Assembly: GCA_963713275.1 (NCBI GenBank)
Contig: CAVQLG010000007.1
Coordinates: forward strand, 186,001 to 250,000
Source of the DNA: CAIWHR01 sp963713275
Lineage (GTDB): Bacteria > Pseudomonadota > Gammaproteobacteria > Burkholderiales > Casimicrobiaceae
Length of the DNA: 64,000 nt
Reading direction: 5' to 3'
Positions 53,855-63,141 of this stretch are shown here, in pieces. Both the position numbers and the translations under genes were made by a program. Numbering within the stretch: position 1 is the stretch's first letter; every line of letters begins with the position of its first letter. The notes under the pieces were generated by a model. It saw only the letters and a list, made by a program, of their open reading frames with translations, was not told the DNA's origin and did not search any database.

Positions 53855-55180
53855 CTAGAACATCAGCCGCGCCAGCATCAACCCGGTGAACACCGCCACG
53901 GCGGTGGCGATCAGGCCGGGGATCATGAACGAATGGTTCAGCACGTACCTGCCGATCCTCGTCGTGCCCGAGAGGTCGAAGTTGATCGCGGCGATGAGCG
54001 AGCCGTAGGTGGGGATGAAGAAGTAGCCGTTGACCGACGGGAACATCGCGATCAGGAACTGCGGGGGGATGCCGAGCGCCACCCCGAGCGGCATCAGCGC
54101 GCGCGTCGTCGCCGCCTGGCTGTACAGCAGCACCGACGCGAAGAACAGGCCCAGGGCGAAGGTCCAGGGCGCGGCCTCGGTGATCTTGCCGATCGCCGGC
54201 ACGATGACGTCCTTGTTGGCCGCGATGAAGCTGTCGCCCAGCCAGGCCAGCCCGAAGATGCCGATCACCGCGACGACCCCGGCGCGCAGCGTCGGCGTCT
54301 TGGGCACGTCGTCGACCTTGACCTTGGTGACCAGCAGCATGATCGCCGCGACCGAGAGCATGACGATCTCGATCACGATGGGCATCGCAAGCGGCGCCTT
54401 CGCACCGGGAAGCTGGCGCAGCGAGGGAAAGAAGCCGAACAGCACGACCAGCGCGACGCCCGCGAGGAAGAGGTAGGCCGACAGCCTGGCCGTGGGCGCG
54501 AGCGCAGGGCGCTCGGCGGCCGTCTTGGGCGCGGGGACTTCGCCGGCCTTCAGGCGCGCCTGGTATTCGGGGTCGTCCTTCAGGTCCTTGCCGAGGAACA
54601 TCGAGACGATCGCTGCGGCGATCACGCCCGTGAGCGTCGCCGGCACGCAGACCATCAGGATCTCGGGCAGGCCCCACTGCGTCAGGCCCTTCTCGGAGAA
54701 CAGCCCGATCATTGCGGCCGTGGCCGCCGCGACCGGGCTGGCGGTGATGGCCTGCTGCGACGCGATCGTGGCCACGGCCATCGGCCGCTCCGGCCGGATT
54801 CCGCTCTGGTGCGCCGTCTCGTAGATCACCGGCAACAGCGGGTAGACGATGTGCCCGGTGCCGGCGACGAAAGTGAAGGTCCACGTCGTGAGCGGCGCGA
54901 CGATGGTGACGTACTTCGGGTTGGCGCGGATGATGCGCTCGGCGATGCGCACCAGGAAGTCGATGCCGCCGGCCGCGTCCATCACCGACGCGGCCATGAT
55001 CACCGCCAGGATGATCAGCATGACGTCGATCGGCGGGGAGGTCGGGTTGACGCCGAACGCCGCCACCAGGACCAGCAGGCCGACCCCGCCCCACAGGCCC
55101 AGGCCGACGCCGCTGTAGCGGGCGCCCATCCAGATGGCGGCCAGCACGACGACGAACTGCAGAACGATCGAGAAGGTCAT
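53855..55180 (-). CDS. Anaerobic C4-dicarboxylate carrier, DcuA/DcuB family
   Basis: 441 residues, about eleven membrane helices. VILAVIMAASVMDAAGGIDF, FTFVAGTGHIVYPLLPVIYE, TIASQQAITASPVAAATAAM and FLIAMFPSVNGYFFIPTYGS are conserved in Dcu carriers, which exchange fumarate, aspartate and succinate. It follows aspA by 35 bases in the same direction, the classic aspA-dcuA arrangement. Confidence 0.88.
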   Translation of the reverse strand: MTFSIVLQFVVVLAAIWMGARYSGVGLGLWGGVGLLVLVAAFGVNPTSPPIDVMLIILAVIMAASVMDAAGGIDFLVRIAERIIRANPKYVTIVAPLTTWTFTFVAGTGHIVYPLLPVIYETAHQSGIRPERPMAVATIASQQAITASPVAAATAAMIGLFSEKGLTQWGLPEILMVCVPATLTGVIAAAIVSMFLGKDLKDDPEYQARLKAGEVPAPKTAAERPALAPTARLSAYLFLAGVALVVLFGFFPSLRQLPGAKAPLAMPIVIEIVMLSVAAIMLLVTKVKVDDVPKTPTLRAGVVAVIGIFGLAWLGDSFIAANKDVIVPAIGKITEAAPWTFALGLFFASVLLYSQAATTRALMPLGVALGIPPQFLIAMFPSVNGYFFIPTYGSLIAAINFDLSGTTRIGRYVLNHSFMIPGLIATAVAVFTGLMLARLMF

Positions 55181-55215
55181 GGCTTCACCTCATGCGCGTC
55201 GGTCCGGCGGCGCGC

Positions 55216-56619
55216 TCATGGTTCGAACTTGGGCGCAATCAGGTTCTCGAACGAGAACACTTCGTCCCACTTCTCCTGCGTCAGCAGCCTGCGCTCCTTG
55301 ACGACGATGTCGTGCAGCGACTTGCCGGTGAGGTAGCCCTCGCGGGCGAGCTCGGCGCACTGCTTGTAGCCCAGCGAGGGCTTGAGCAGGGTGACGACGC
55401 CCAGCGAGTTGAGCACCATCTCGCGCGTGCGCTCGGCGTTCGCGGTGATGCCGTCGACGCAGTTCACGCGCAGGCTCCTGACGGCGTTCTCCATCGTCGC
55501 GATCGAGGTGAACAGCGCGAAGGTGATCACCGGCTCCATCACGTTGAGCTGCAGCTGGCCGGCCGACGCGGCGAGGGTCACCGTGAGGTCCAGGCCGATC
55601 ACCAGGAACCCGGTCTGGTTGACCACCTCGGGGATGACCGGGTTGACCTTGCCCGGCATGATCGACGACCCGGGCTGCATCTGCGGCAGGTTGATCTCGT
55701 TGAAGCCGCAGCGCGGGCCCGAGGCCAGCAGGCGGATGTCGTTGCAGATCTTGGTCAGCTTGGACGATGTGCGCTTGAGCACGCCGGACAGCAGCACGTA
55801 GGCGCCGGTGTCCGACGTGGCCTCGATCAGGTCGCCGGCGAGAATGAAGGCGCGGCCGGTGAGTTCCGAGAGATACCGGGTCGCGAGCTCGGGGTAGCCG
55901 GGCGCCGCGGTCACCGTGGTGCCGATCGCGGTCGCGCCAAGGTTGATCTCGTGCAGGAACTCGCGCACCTCGGCGATGCGCTGCGCCTCCTCGCCGATCG
56001 TCGTGCCCCAGCCGTGGAATTCCTGGCCGAGCGACATCGGCACCGCGTCCTGCAGGTGCGTGCGGCCCATCTTGAGCACGCGGTCGAACTCCCTGCCCTT
56101 GGCGAAGAACGAGTCCTGCAGCTTGCGCAGTTCGTCCATGTAGCTGCCCAGACGCAGGATCAGTGCCAGCCGGAACGCGGTCGGGTAGACGTCGTTCGTC
56201 GACTGCCCGAAGTTCACGTGGTCGTTCGGGTTGACGAACTGGTACTCGCCCTTGCGGTGGCCGAGGCTCTCGAGCGCGAGGTTGGCGATCACCTCGTTGG
56301 CGTTCATGTTCGTCGAGGTGCCGGCGCCGCCCTGGATGAAGTCGGTCACGAACTGCTCGCGCATCTCGCCGGCGATCAGCTTGTCGCAGGCGGCGGCGAT
56401 CGCGTCGGCGATTCTCGGCTCGAGCACGCCGAGGTCGCGGTTGGCCAGCGCCGCCGCCTTCTTGACGTAGCCGAAGGCTTTGACGAAGTTCGGCTCGAGC
56501 GACATCGAGATGCCGGTGATGTGGAAGTTCTCCTTCCCGCGCAGCGTCTGCACGCCGTAGTAGGCCTCGTCCGGGATCTGTTTCTCGCCGAGGAAGTCCT
56601 TTTCGATGCGGTGACCCAT
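55216..56619 (-). CDS. aspA: Aspartate ammonia-lyase
   Basis: 467 residues from MGHRIEKDFLGEKQIPDEAY with GGGAGG upstream. Signature GSSIMPGKVNPVIPEVV, plus GGAGTSTNMNANEVIANLAL and MGRTHLQDAVPMSLGQEF. It converts aspartate to fumarate and ammonia. With the downstream Dcu carrier it lets the cell use aspartate as a fumarate source. Related fumarases share the signature, but the N-terminus favours aspartase. Confidence 0.88.
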   Translation of the reverse strand: MGHRIEKDFLGEKQIPDEAYYGVQTLRGKENFHITGISMSLEPNFVKAFGYVKKAAALANRDLGVLEPRIADAIAAACDKLIAGEMREQFVTDFIQGGAGTSTNMNANEVIANLALESLGHRKGEYQFVNPNDHVNFGQSTNDVYPTAFRLALILRLGSYMDELRKLQDSFFAKGREFDRVLKMGRTHLQDAVPMSLGQEFHGWGTTIGEEAQRIAEVREFLHEINLGATAIGTTVTAAPGYPELATRYLSELTGRAFILAGDLIEATSDTGAYVLLSGVLKRTSSKLTKICNDIRLLASGPRCGFNEINLPQMQPGSSIMPGKVNPVIPEVVNQTGFLVIGLDLTVTLAASAGQLQLNVMEPVITFALFTSIATMENAVRSLRVNCVDGITANAERTREMVLNSLGVVTLLKPSLGYKQCAELAREGYLTGKSLHDIVVKERRLLTQEKWDEVFSFENLIAPKFEP

Positions 56620-56864
56620 GACGGTGTCCTCCCTGCAGGCGTACGGCATTCGACCACGTCGACGCAGGATTCACGTCGGCCGGCCGCGACGCGCCCAGTA
56701 TCGGCCGGGACCGGACAGGGCGGCAAGCTCATTCCTCCGGCGCATTGACCTCGCTCAAGGCCGGTGCGGCCGTCCGTCGCGCGCCCGCCGCGCACCGGCG
56801 AGCGCGTCGGACGCGCCGACCGGGTCTGGCAGCGCGCCCTCAGGCGAGGACTTCCTCCTGGCCG

Positions 56865-57153
56865 CTCAGAGCCTGTGAGAAAATCTGCTGCGCGGGCGGT
56901 CTGCGTCGTTGCTCACTCGCTCACTCCTCGCCTATCTACTTGATATGTCTCGTCGTTCGCTCGTTCGCGGGCGCCCCGGAGCGCTGCCCGAGGGGCCCCT
57001 CTGGGGATCGGGCCGCGAAGGGGATGCCGACGACCGCGAGCGCCCACGTCGCCCGCTGCGGGGTCGCATCCCCGCAAGCGGGGCCCCTGCTCCACCCTGC
57101 GCGGTCGTCCTGCATCCCCTCCCGCTCGCGACGATTTCTTCACAGGCTCTCAG
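56865..57153. mobile_element. MITE-like element with about 20-base terminal inverted repeats
   Basis: 289 bases. Left end CTCAGAGCCTGTGAGAAAAT, right end (complement) CTGAGAGCCTGTGAAGAAAT; the two match except for one substitution and one indel. It contains a GTCTCGTCGTTCGCTCG segment and a hairpin CCCCGCAAGCGGGG, both shared with other sites in the window (62652-62680 and 42666-42705). No transposase is inside, so it would need one in trans. The right end supplies the stop codon of the neighbouring gene. The rest of the 56620-56864 gap holds nothing I can name. Confidence 0.7.
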
Positions 57154-59297
57154 TCCGGGATCGTCACCGTCGTGCCGGAAAACGTGATCTCGTCGCCGGG
57201 CGCGGGCGTGCTGCTGATCGGGGGCACGTTGGCGACGGTGATCAGCGGCGCGGCGCCGGGCGTGCCGCCACGTGGCACCGTGCGCACGACCTGCGACGGC
57301 GGCAAGGGGACATTGCGGGTAAGGTGCGCCCACATCCGGTCCAACGCCTGGTTGAAGTAGTAGTGCAGCGGGACGTAGCGCGTGTCGTAGCCGGTCAGCA
57401 AAGCGCTGCCGATGAACGCGTCGAAGTGCTGCGCGTTGGTCACCTCGACGTAGGCGAGCTTGCTCGCGGCGCCCTCGGTGATCTTGTTCTGGCCGTAGTA
57501 GGGCCGCGACGTGAACGCCACCGGCACCAGCGCGTCCGCCCGCCCGTGGACGATGATCGCCGGCTTGCCGCGCAGGTTGGCGCTGCGCTGCACCTCCCTG
57601 ATCCCGTCCTGGACGCGCGTGGCCTGCGCGTCGCTGCCGGTGTAGAGATTGCGCTGGCAGATCGCGCCGTCGACGTTGAAATCGGGGAGCCCCGTCGACG
57701 GCGACACCGACACCGCGTCGCGGACCGGTCCGCCCACCGCGTTGTCGTTGATGATCTGGATGCCGGACGTCGGCGGCACGCCGTTGCCGGTGCCGAACAC
57801 CTGCGCAAGCGACGCGGCGGCCACCGGGGCGGGCTTTCCCGCCGCGTCGACGCCGGCGAACGAGAAGCCGCAGAGATTGTCCCTGACGCTGAAGCGCCCG
57901 TGCGCGTTCGAGTACGTCACCGCGATGGACGGGGTCGCGAATGCGTAGTGCGAGGCGTGCAGCACGTCCGACTCCGGCTGCCAGCCGGCGTCGCGCAGGA
58001 TCGCGAGCGACTCCTCGGCCTGCTCGGCCGCCGTCGCCGCTGTCAGCAGGCCCTTGGCCTTCAGCGACGCGCAGCGGTTGGTCGCAACCGCGGGAGGAAC
58101 GAAGGCGGCGCCCGGCGAGCCCGCGACGCTGGCGGCGATCGCCGCGCAGGGCTGGTAGAGGTTGGCGAGCGTGAAGTAGTCGTACAGCGGGCGCCCGGCG
58201 CCGGCCAGCGCCGAACCTCCACGCTTGACGACGAGGTTCGGGTTAGGCGGCAACTGGACGTTGGGCTCGCTCACCGCGACGCCGTCGATCAGGCCCTCCG
58301 CGTCCTGTTCGGCGGCGGCGAGTGCGGCGCCGGCGCCGTTGGAAACCGACGACGCGATGACGATCGTGTTCTCGGGTTCGAACCTGACCGTGGCCCCGTC
58401 TTCGACGCGGTCGCCAAAATGATCGTTGAGCGCCCAGAACGCGAAGCGCACGGCGTTGAGCGTGTCCCGGCCCCAGTCGGCCTCGGGGTTCTGCTGCGAG
58501 TGCGCGTGCTTGACCGCGATGCGGTTCGGGTGCGCGGCGTTGAACGCCGAGAGCTCGACGGCGGTCAGGTCGGCAGTGAAATTCGACGTGGTGCGAGCGG
58601 TCGCCGCGTCCCATCGCATGCCGTTCTGCCCGTTGACGGTATTGGATGCGAGGTCGTGCACGCCGTTGCCGGTGCCCTTGTCGGTGTAGGCGACCGCGCA
58701 GCCGTGCTTCAACCCCCACTCGCCGGCGCTGCCGATGGCGCCGTACACGCCGCGCGAACCCGACGAAGTCGCCGTCACGATGCACGCCTGGTCGCGCTTG
58801 AACGACGCCGGAACCTGCACCAGCATGGTCACGTTCTTGCGTCCGGAACCGTCGTCGGCATAGGCGAGGTACTCGACGCCGGCGACCTTGCCTTCGCCCA
58901 GCGTGTCGGCGCCGTTGACGTCGACGTTGGGGCCGTAGAGCGTGCCGTAGCCGCCGTTGGCGGCGATGTCGAGCACTGCACGGTAGTTGTTCCAGATCGC
59001 GATCTTGCGCAGCTCAGCCGCCGTGGGGACGTTCGGCCTGGCGGCAACCGGCGAGGCGCCCGCGAGACCGGTCTTGCCGAGCCCCGCGGTCAGCAGGTCG
59101 TCGGTGGCGCCATCGAAGGCCGTCTTGGTGACGGTGCCCACGAAGATGGGTTTGGTGTTGATGGCCACGCCGTCGCCGCCGCCGTTGCAGCCGGCGACGA
59201 GCCCGGAGGCGAGGATGGCGGCGAGAAGCGCTTGCAACCGCGGGCGCGTGTGGACGCCTGGGCTCGACGCGTCGGCGTGCGGGCGAAGCGATGCCAT
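57150..59297 (-). CDS. D-(-)-3-hydroxybutyrate oligomer hydrolase
   Basis: 715 residues from MASLRPHADASSPG. Lipoprotein signal with box LVAGC, then the 3HB-oligomer hydrolase pattern: NYRAVLDIAANGGYGTLYGP, VEYLAYADDGSGRKNVTMLV, CIVTATSSGSRGVYGAIGSA, VIASSVSNGAGAALAA with the nucleophile Ser, and GKPAIIVHGRADALVPV. It breaks down short-chain 3-hydroxybutyrate oligomers from polyhydroxybutyrate. The TGA stop is made by the first bases of the MITE-like element, so the natural end of the protein may have been changed by its insertion. Confidence 0.87.
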   Translation of the reverse strand: MASLRPHADASSPGVHTRPRLQALLAAILASGLVAGCNGGGDGVAINTKPIFVGTVTKTAFDGATDDLLTAGLGKTGLAGASPVAARPNVPTAAELRKIAIWNNYRAVLDIAANGGYGTLYGPNVDVNGADTLGEGKVAGVEYLAYADDGSGRKNVTMLVQVPASFKRDQACIVTATSSGSRGVYGAIGSAGEWGLKHGCAVAYTDKGTGNGVHDLASNTVNGQNGMRWDAATARTTSNFTADLTAVELSAFNAAHPNRIAVKHAHSQQNPEADWGRDTLNAVRFAFWALNDHFGDRVEDGATVRFEPENTIVIASSVSNGAGAALAAAEQDAEGLIDGVAVSEPNVQLPPNPNLVVKRGGSALAGAGRPLYDYFTLANLYQPCAAIAASVAGSPGAAFVPPAVATNRCASLKAKGLLTAATAAEQAEESLAILRDAGWQPESDVLHASHYAFATPSIAVTYSNAHGRFSVRDNLCGFSFAGVDAAGKPAPVAAASLAQVFGTGNGVPPTSGIQIINDNAVGGPVRDAVSVSPSTGLPDFNVDGAICQRNLYTGSDAQATRVQDGIREVQRSANLRGKPAIIVHGRADALVPVAFTSRPYYGQNKITEGAASKLAYVEVTNAQHFDAFIGSALLTGYDTRYVPLHYYFNQALDRMWAHLTRNVPLPPSQVVRTVPRGGTPGAAPLITVANVPPISSTPAPGDEITFSGTTVTIPD

Positions 59298-59530
59298 GCG
59301 GGTCTCCCCTTTGCGTGCATTCGCGGGTTGGCCGCGACCTGGTCTCGCCCCGGCGGCAAAGCCCCGGGGAAGCGCCGTTGACTGCGGGACGGCGAGAAGA
59401 TTATCGCGACGGCAAGCGGCTGCAAAGCGGATTCTGGTGGGCAGTCCAGCCATCGCTTATGATTGCCGCAGCGCAGCGACCGATCGCCGTCCGGCCGGAC
59501 GCGCGCAAGCCTGCAGCCCCGGGAGTCCCA

Positions 59531-60133
59531 GTGCGCGTCCCAAGTCCCCACGCCGTGCCTACGCGACCGGCAGCGCGCGCGGCGCCGCCTTCCCGCGCCG
59601 GCGCCACCGGCCGGCTGGCGGTACGGGCCGGGCTCGCGGCGCTGTTGCTCGCCGGATGCGCGGGCGGGCGCGACGGCAGCAGCGAGGGCGGCGTCTACTG
59701 GGAGCGCGAGGACACGCTCGAGGCGCCGCTCCGGGCGGTGGGCGGTACGGCGGCCGCCGGCACGGTGCGCGTCGCGCAGACTGCCAGCGGCACGTCGCTC
59801 TCGGTCAATCTCTTCAACGTCGCGCAGGGCAGGTATCGTGTCGCGCTGCACGTCACCCCGGTGTGCAACTCGCCCAACGGCTCGTCGGCCGGACCGCCCT
59901 GGGTGCCACCGGGCGCCGCCGGTCCCGTCGTGATCGAGTTCGGCGTCGACGACGACGGCCGAGGTTTCGTCGCGCGCAGCCTGCCGGGGGTCACGCTGAC
60001 CGGTCCGACCGGGGTGAGCGGTCGCTCGGCCGTGATCCACGAGGGCTACGGCGGGCCGCTCGAGGCCGAGGCCGGCGTGCCCAACAACCGCGTTGCCTGC
60101 GGCGTGTTCGGCGCGGTGCTGCGTTACTTCTGA
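59531..60133 (+). CDS. SodC-like lipoprotein lacking the usual metal ligands
   Basis: About 200 residues from a GTG at 59531 (a later GTG at 59555 also fits). Lipoprotein signal AVRAGLAALLLAGC. The mature part follows the Cu/Zn superoxide dismutase outline: SLSVNLFNVAQGRYRVALHV, SAVIHEGYGGPLEAEAGVP and NNRVACGVFGAVLRYF. The His-x-His of the copper site reads A-L-H and the central zinc-loop histidines are absent, so it cannot be a normal dismutase. Role unknown. Confidence 0.65.
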   Translation: MRVPSPHAVPTRPAARAAPPSRAGATGRLAVRAGLAALLLAGCAGGRDGSSEGGVYWEREDTLEAPLRAVGGTAAAGTVRVAQTASGTSLSVNLFNVAQGRYRVALHVTPVCNSPNGSSAGPPWVPPGAAGPVVIEFGVDDDGRGFVARSLPGVTLTGPTGVSGRSAVIHEGYGGPLEAEAGVPNNRVACGVFGAVLRYF

Positions 60134-60168
60134 GTTCGGTCGCAGTTCGATTCCCCTCCGGAGCCACG

Positions 60169-60957
60169 ATGGGTTTTCTCGCCGATCGCAAGATCCTGAT
60201 CACCGGCGTGCTGTCCAACCGCTCGATCGCCTACGGCGTCGCCAAGGCCTGCCGGCGCGAGGGTGCGACGCTGGCGTTCACCTTCGTCAACGACGAGCTC
60301 AAGGACCGGGTCGTCAAGCTCGCCGAGGAGTTCGGGCCCTGCCCGGTGCTGCGCTGCGACGTCACCCGTGACGACGACATCGACGCGCTGTTCGCGTCGC
60401 TGCGCTCCGAGTGGGGAGGGTTCGACGCTCTGTTGCACTCGATCGCCTACGCGCCGCGCGAGGCGCTGGGCGGCGACTACCTGGCAACGCTCTCGCGCGA
60501 GGCGTTCGCCATCGCGCACGACGTGAGCTCGTACAGTTTCGCCGCGCTGGCGAAGGGCGCGCGAGGGCTCATGGCCGGGCGGCCGGCCTCGCTGGTGACG
60601 CTGTCGTACCTCGGCGCCGTTCGCTCGGTGCCGAACTACAACGTCATGGGTCTCGCCAAGGCGAGCCTCGAGGCCAACGTCCGCTACCTCGCCGCGTGCC
60701 TGGGTCCTGAAGGCATCCGCGTCAACGGCATTTCCGCCGGGCCGATCAAGACGCTGGCCGCGGCCGGCATCGGCAACTTCGGCAAGCTGCTGTCGCGCTT
60801 CGAGGGTGCGGCGCCGCTGCGGCGCAAAGTCACGATCGAGGAGGTCGGCAACGTCGCAGCTTTCCTGTTCTCGGATCTCGCCAGCGTGATCACCGGCGAG
60901 ATCATCTACGCCGACGGCGGGTACCGGACGGTCGCGGTGTCGACCGCCGAGGACTGA
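60169..60957 (+). CDS. fabI: Enoyl-[acyl-carrier-protein] reductase
   Basis: 262 residues. NADH-binding KILITGVLSNRSIAYGVAKA and the FabI active site YNVMGLAKASLEANVRYLA (Tyr-x6-Lys), followed by GIRVNGISAGPIKTLAA. It performs the last reduction of fatty-acid elongation. The sequence is of the ordinary FabI type. It lies 36 bases downstream of the SodC-like gene. Confidence 0.92.
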   Translation: MGFLADRKILITGVLSNRSIAYGVAKACRREGATLAFTFVNDELKDRVVKLAEEFGPCPVLRCDVTRDDDIDALFASLRSEWGGFDALLHSIAYAPREALGGDYLATLSREAFAIAHDVSSYSFAALAKGARGLMAGRPASLVTLSYLGAVRSVPNYNVMGLAKASLEANVRYLAACLGPEGIRVNGISAGPIKTLAAAGIGNFGKLLSRFEGAAPLRRKVTIEEVGNVAAFLFSDLASVITGEIIYADGGYRTVAVSTAED

Positions 60958-60998
60958 CGGTTCGATCCCCGCCACGACCCGGCGCCGCCGGCGAAGCG

Positions 60999-62654
60999 AT
61001 GGTGCAGACGACGCGTCGGTTCGATGCTCTCATCGTGGGCGGCGGCCACAACGGCCTCGTCTGCGCCGCGTACCTCGCCGCGGCCGGGCAGAACGTCTGC
61101 GTGCTGGAGCGGCGCCACGTCCTGGGCGGCGCGGCGGTCACCGAGACGTTCCACCCGGGCTTTCGCAACTCGACCGCGAGCTACACGGTCAGCCTGCTCC
61201 ATCCCAAGGTCATCCGCGACCTCGACCTCGTCGCGCAGGGCCTCTGCGTCACCCTGCGGCCGTTCTCGAACTTCCTGCCGCTCGCGCCCGTGGCCGAAGG
61301 CGGGTACCTCAAGGTCGGCGGCGGGCTCGCCGCGACGCAGGCCGAACTCGCCCGCTTCTCCCGCCGCGACGCCGACGCGCTGCCCGGTTACTACGCGATG
61401 CTCGACCGCGTCGCCGCGGTGCTGCGCGACCTGCTGCTCGCCACGCCGCCGGCGCTGGTCGGTCCCGAGGCGGGCCTTCGCGGCCTGCTCGACGCGTGGA
61501 AGGTCGCGCGCGGCTTCCGTGCGCTCGACCTCGCCGGCCAGCGCGACGTGCTCGACCTCTTCACCAAGAGCGCCGGCGACCTCCTCGACCGCTGGTTCGA
61601 GTCGGCGCCGATCAAGGCCGCGTTCGGCTTCGACGCGATCGTCGGCAACTTCGCGAGCCCGTACACGCCGGGATCGGCCTACGTGCTGCTGCACCACGTC
61701 TTCGGCGAGGCCAACGGTCAGCCGGGGCAGTGGGGCCACGCCCGCGGCGGCATGGGCGCGATCACGCAGGCGATGGCACGCACTTGCGCGCAGCGCGGCG
61801 TGACGCTGCGCACCGACGCGGCGGTGGCGCGGGTGATCGTCGAAGCGCGGCGCGCCGTGGCCGTCGAACTTGCCGGCGGCGAGGTGGTCGAGGGCGGGCG
61901 CATCGTCGCCAACGTCAATCCGCGGCTGCTGTTCGAAGAGCTCGTGCCGGCGCAGGACCTGGACCCGGACTTCCTCGCCCGCATCCGCGCGTACAAGTGC
62001 GGCTCCGGAACGTTCAGGATGAACGTCGCGCTGTCGGCGCTGCCCGACTTCACCGCGCTTCCGGGTGCTGCCGCACAGCCGCACCACGCCAGCGGCATCG
62101 TGCTGGCACCCTCGCTGGGCTACATGGAGCGCGCGTTCTTCGACGCGCGCACGCGCGGCTGGTCGGCGCAGCCCATCGTCGAGATCCTGATCCCTTCGGT
62201 CGTCGACGACACGCTGGCGCCGGCCGGCGCGCATGTGGCGAGCCTCTTCTGCCAGCACGTGCGCCCCGATCTGCCGGCGGTGCGCCCGGGGGTTGGCTGG
62301 GACGATGCGCGGGACGAAGTCGCCGACCTGATGATCGACACGGTCACGCGCTTCGCGCCGAACTTCCGCGGGAGCGTCCTGGGCTGCCGGGCGCTGTCCC
62401 CGCTGGACCTCGAGCGCGAGTTCGGGCTCACCGGCGGCGACATCTTCCACGGCGCGCTGACCCTCGACCAGCTCTTCGCCGCGCGGCCGGTGCTGGGGCA
62501 CGGCAGCTACCGCGCGCCGATTCCCGGCCTCTACCTGTGCGGGTCGGGCACGCACCCCGGCGGCGGCGTGACCGGCGTGCCCGGGCACAACGCCGCCCGC
62601 GAGATCCTGCGCGACGCGCGGCGGCGGCGTGGCCGCTTCGCACTCGCGACGTGA
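60999..62654 (+). CDS. NAD(P)/FAD-dependent oxidoreductase, phytoene-desaturase/PYROXD2-like
   Basis: 551 residues. FAD site ALIVGGGHNGLVCAAYLAAA and VCVLERRHVLGGAAVTE, a central PGSAYVLLHHVFGEANG with GHARGGMGAITQAMA, and the closing CGSGTHPGGGVTGVPGHNAA. This is the PYROXD2-like branch of the amine-oxidase/carotenoid-desaturase family. Its substrate is not known. It follows fabI by 41 bases. Confidence 0.85.
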   Translation: MVQTTRRFDALIVGGGHNGLVCAAYLAAAGQNVCVLERRHVLGGAAVTETFHPGFRNSTASYTVSLLHPKVIRDLDLVAQGLCVTLRPFSNFLPLAPVAEGGYLKVGGGLAATQAELARFSRRDADALPGYYAMLDRVAAVLRDLLLATPPALVGPEAGLRGLLDAWKVARGFRALDLAGQRDVLDLFTKSAGDLLDRWFESAPIKAAFGFDAIVGNFASPYTPGSAYVLLHHVFGEANGQPGQWGHARGGMGAITQAMARTCAQRGVTLRTDAAVARVIVEARRAVAVELAGGEVVEGGRIVANVNPRLLFEELVPAQDLDPDFLARIRAYKCGSGTFRMNVALSALPDFTALPGAAAQPHHASGIVLAPSLGYMERAFFDARTRGWSAQPIVEILIPSVVDDTLAPAGAHVASLFCQHVRPDLPAVRPGVGWDDARDEVADLMIDTVTRFAPNFRGSVLGCRALSPLDLEREFGLTGGDIFHGALTLDQLFAARPVLGHGSYRAPIPGLYLCGSGTHPGGGVTGVPGHNAAREILRDARRRRGRFALAT

Positions 62655-62680
62655 GATGTCTCGTCGTTCGCTCGCTCGCG
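62652..62680. repeat. Partial copy of the MITE-like element
   Basis: TGAGATGTCTCGTCGTTCGC and the following CTCGCTCGCG match 56941-56969 of the MITE-like element at about 27 of 29 positions. It begins at the stop codon of the preceding gene. No second half or inverted repeat is seen. Confidence 0.55.
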
Positions 62681-62763
62681 CCGGTGCGGGCGGGCGACGC
62701 GTGGCGGGGGAAGGCTGCCGCGGCGGCGCGGCCGCGCGCGGAGATCTCCCCCCGGAACAAAGT

Positions 62764-63113
62764 GAAGTCAGCCGATAAGCCGGGTTCTGTTACGGCGCGC
62801 CTGCGCGCGCTATGGCCGTCATTCGTCTAGGCCCGCCGTTGCCGGTGGGCTCGAGCCACCTACCCGCGGACTTACGCGAGCAGCGTCGATGTCCGCCTAC
62901 TTGGTGTTGCTCCGGATGGAGGTTGCCGCGTTTCACCCGCCCCGGGTTTGACGCCGGGGCGACTCGTCTCTGTGGCCCTGTTCCTCGCCTTCGTCGTCCG
63001 CGCAAACGGAAGACTTATCGCGTCCGGGTGTTACCCGGCATCCTGCTCTGTGGAGCCCGGACTTTCCTCCCCCCTCGGTCAAGAGGGCGGCGACGGTCTG
63101 GCTGGCTTCGGGG
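62764..63113 (-). ncRNA. rnpB: RNase P RNA, bacterial class A
   Basis: About 350 nucleotides. The 5' end (complement of 63113) begins CCCCGAAGCCAGCCAGACCG, then GAGGAAAGTCCGGGCTCCAC and ACAGAGCAGGATGCCGGGTA, the conserved CR-I region of RNase P. The 3' end reads ACAGAACCCGGCTTATCGGC. It is the catalytic RNA that trims the 5' leader of tRNA precursors. Ends are approximate. Confidence 0.93.
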
Positions 63114-63141
63114 TCTAGGATAGCATCCGCGCCGCGCAGCG

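Noticed and set aside
56745..59381. An 878-codon + strand frame over the MITE and hydrolase
   Set aside because: Shadow of the minus-strand oligomer hydrolase; low-complexity translation.
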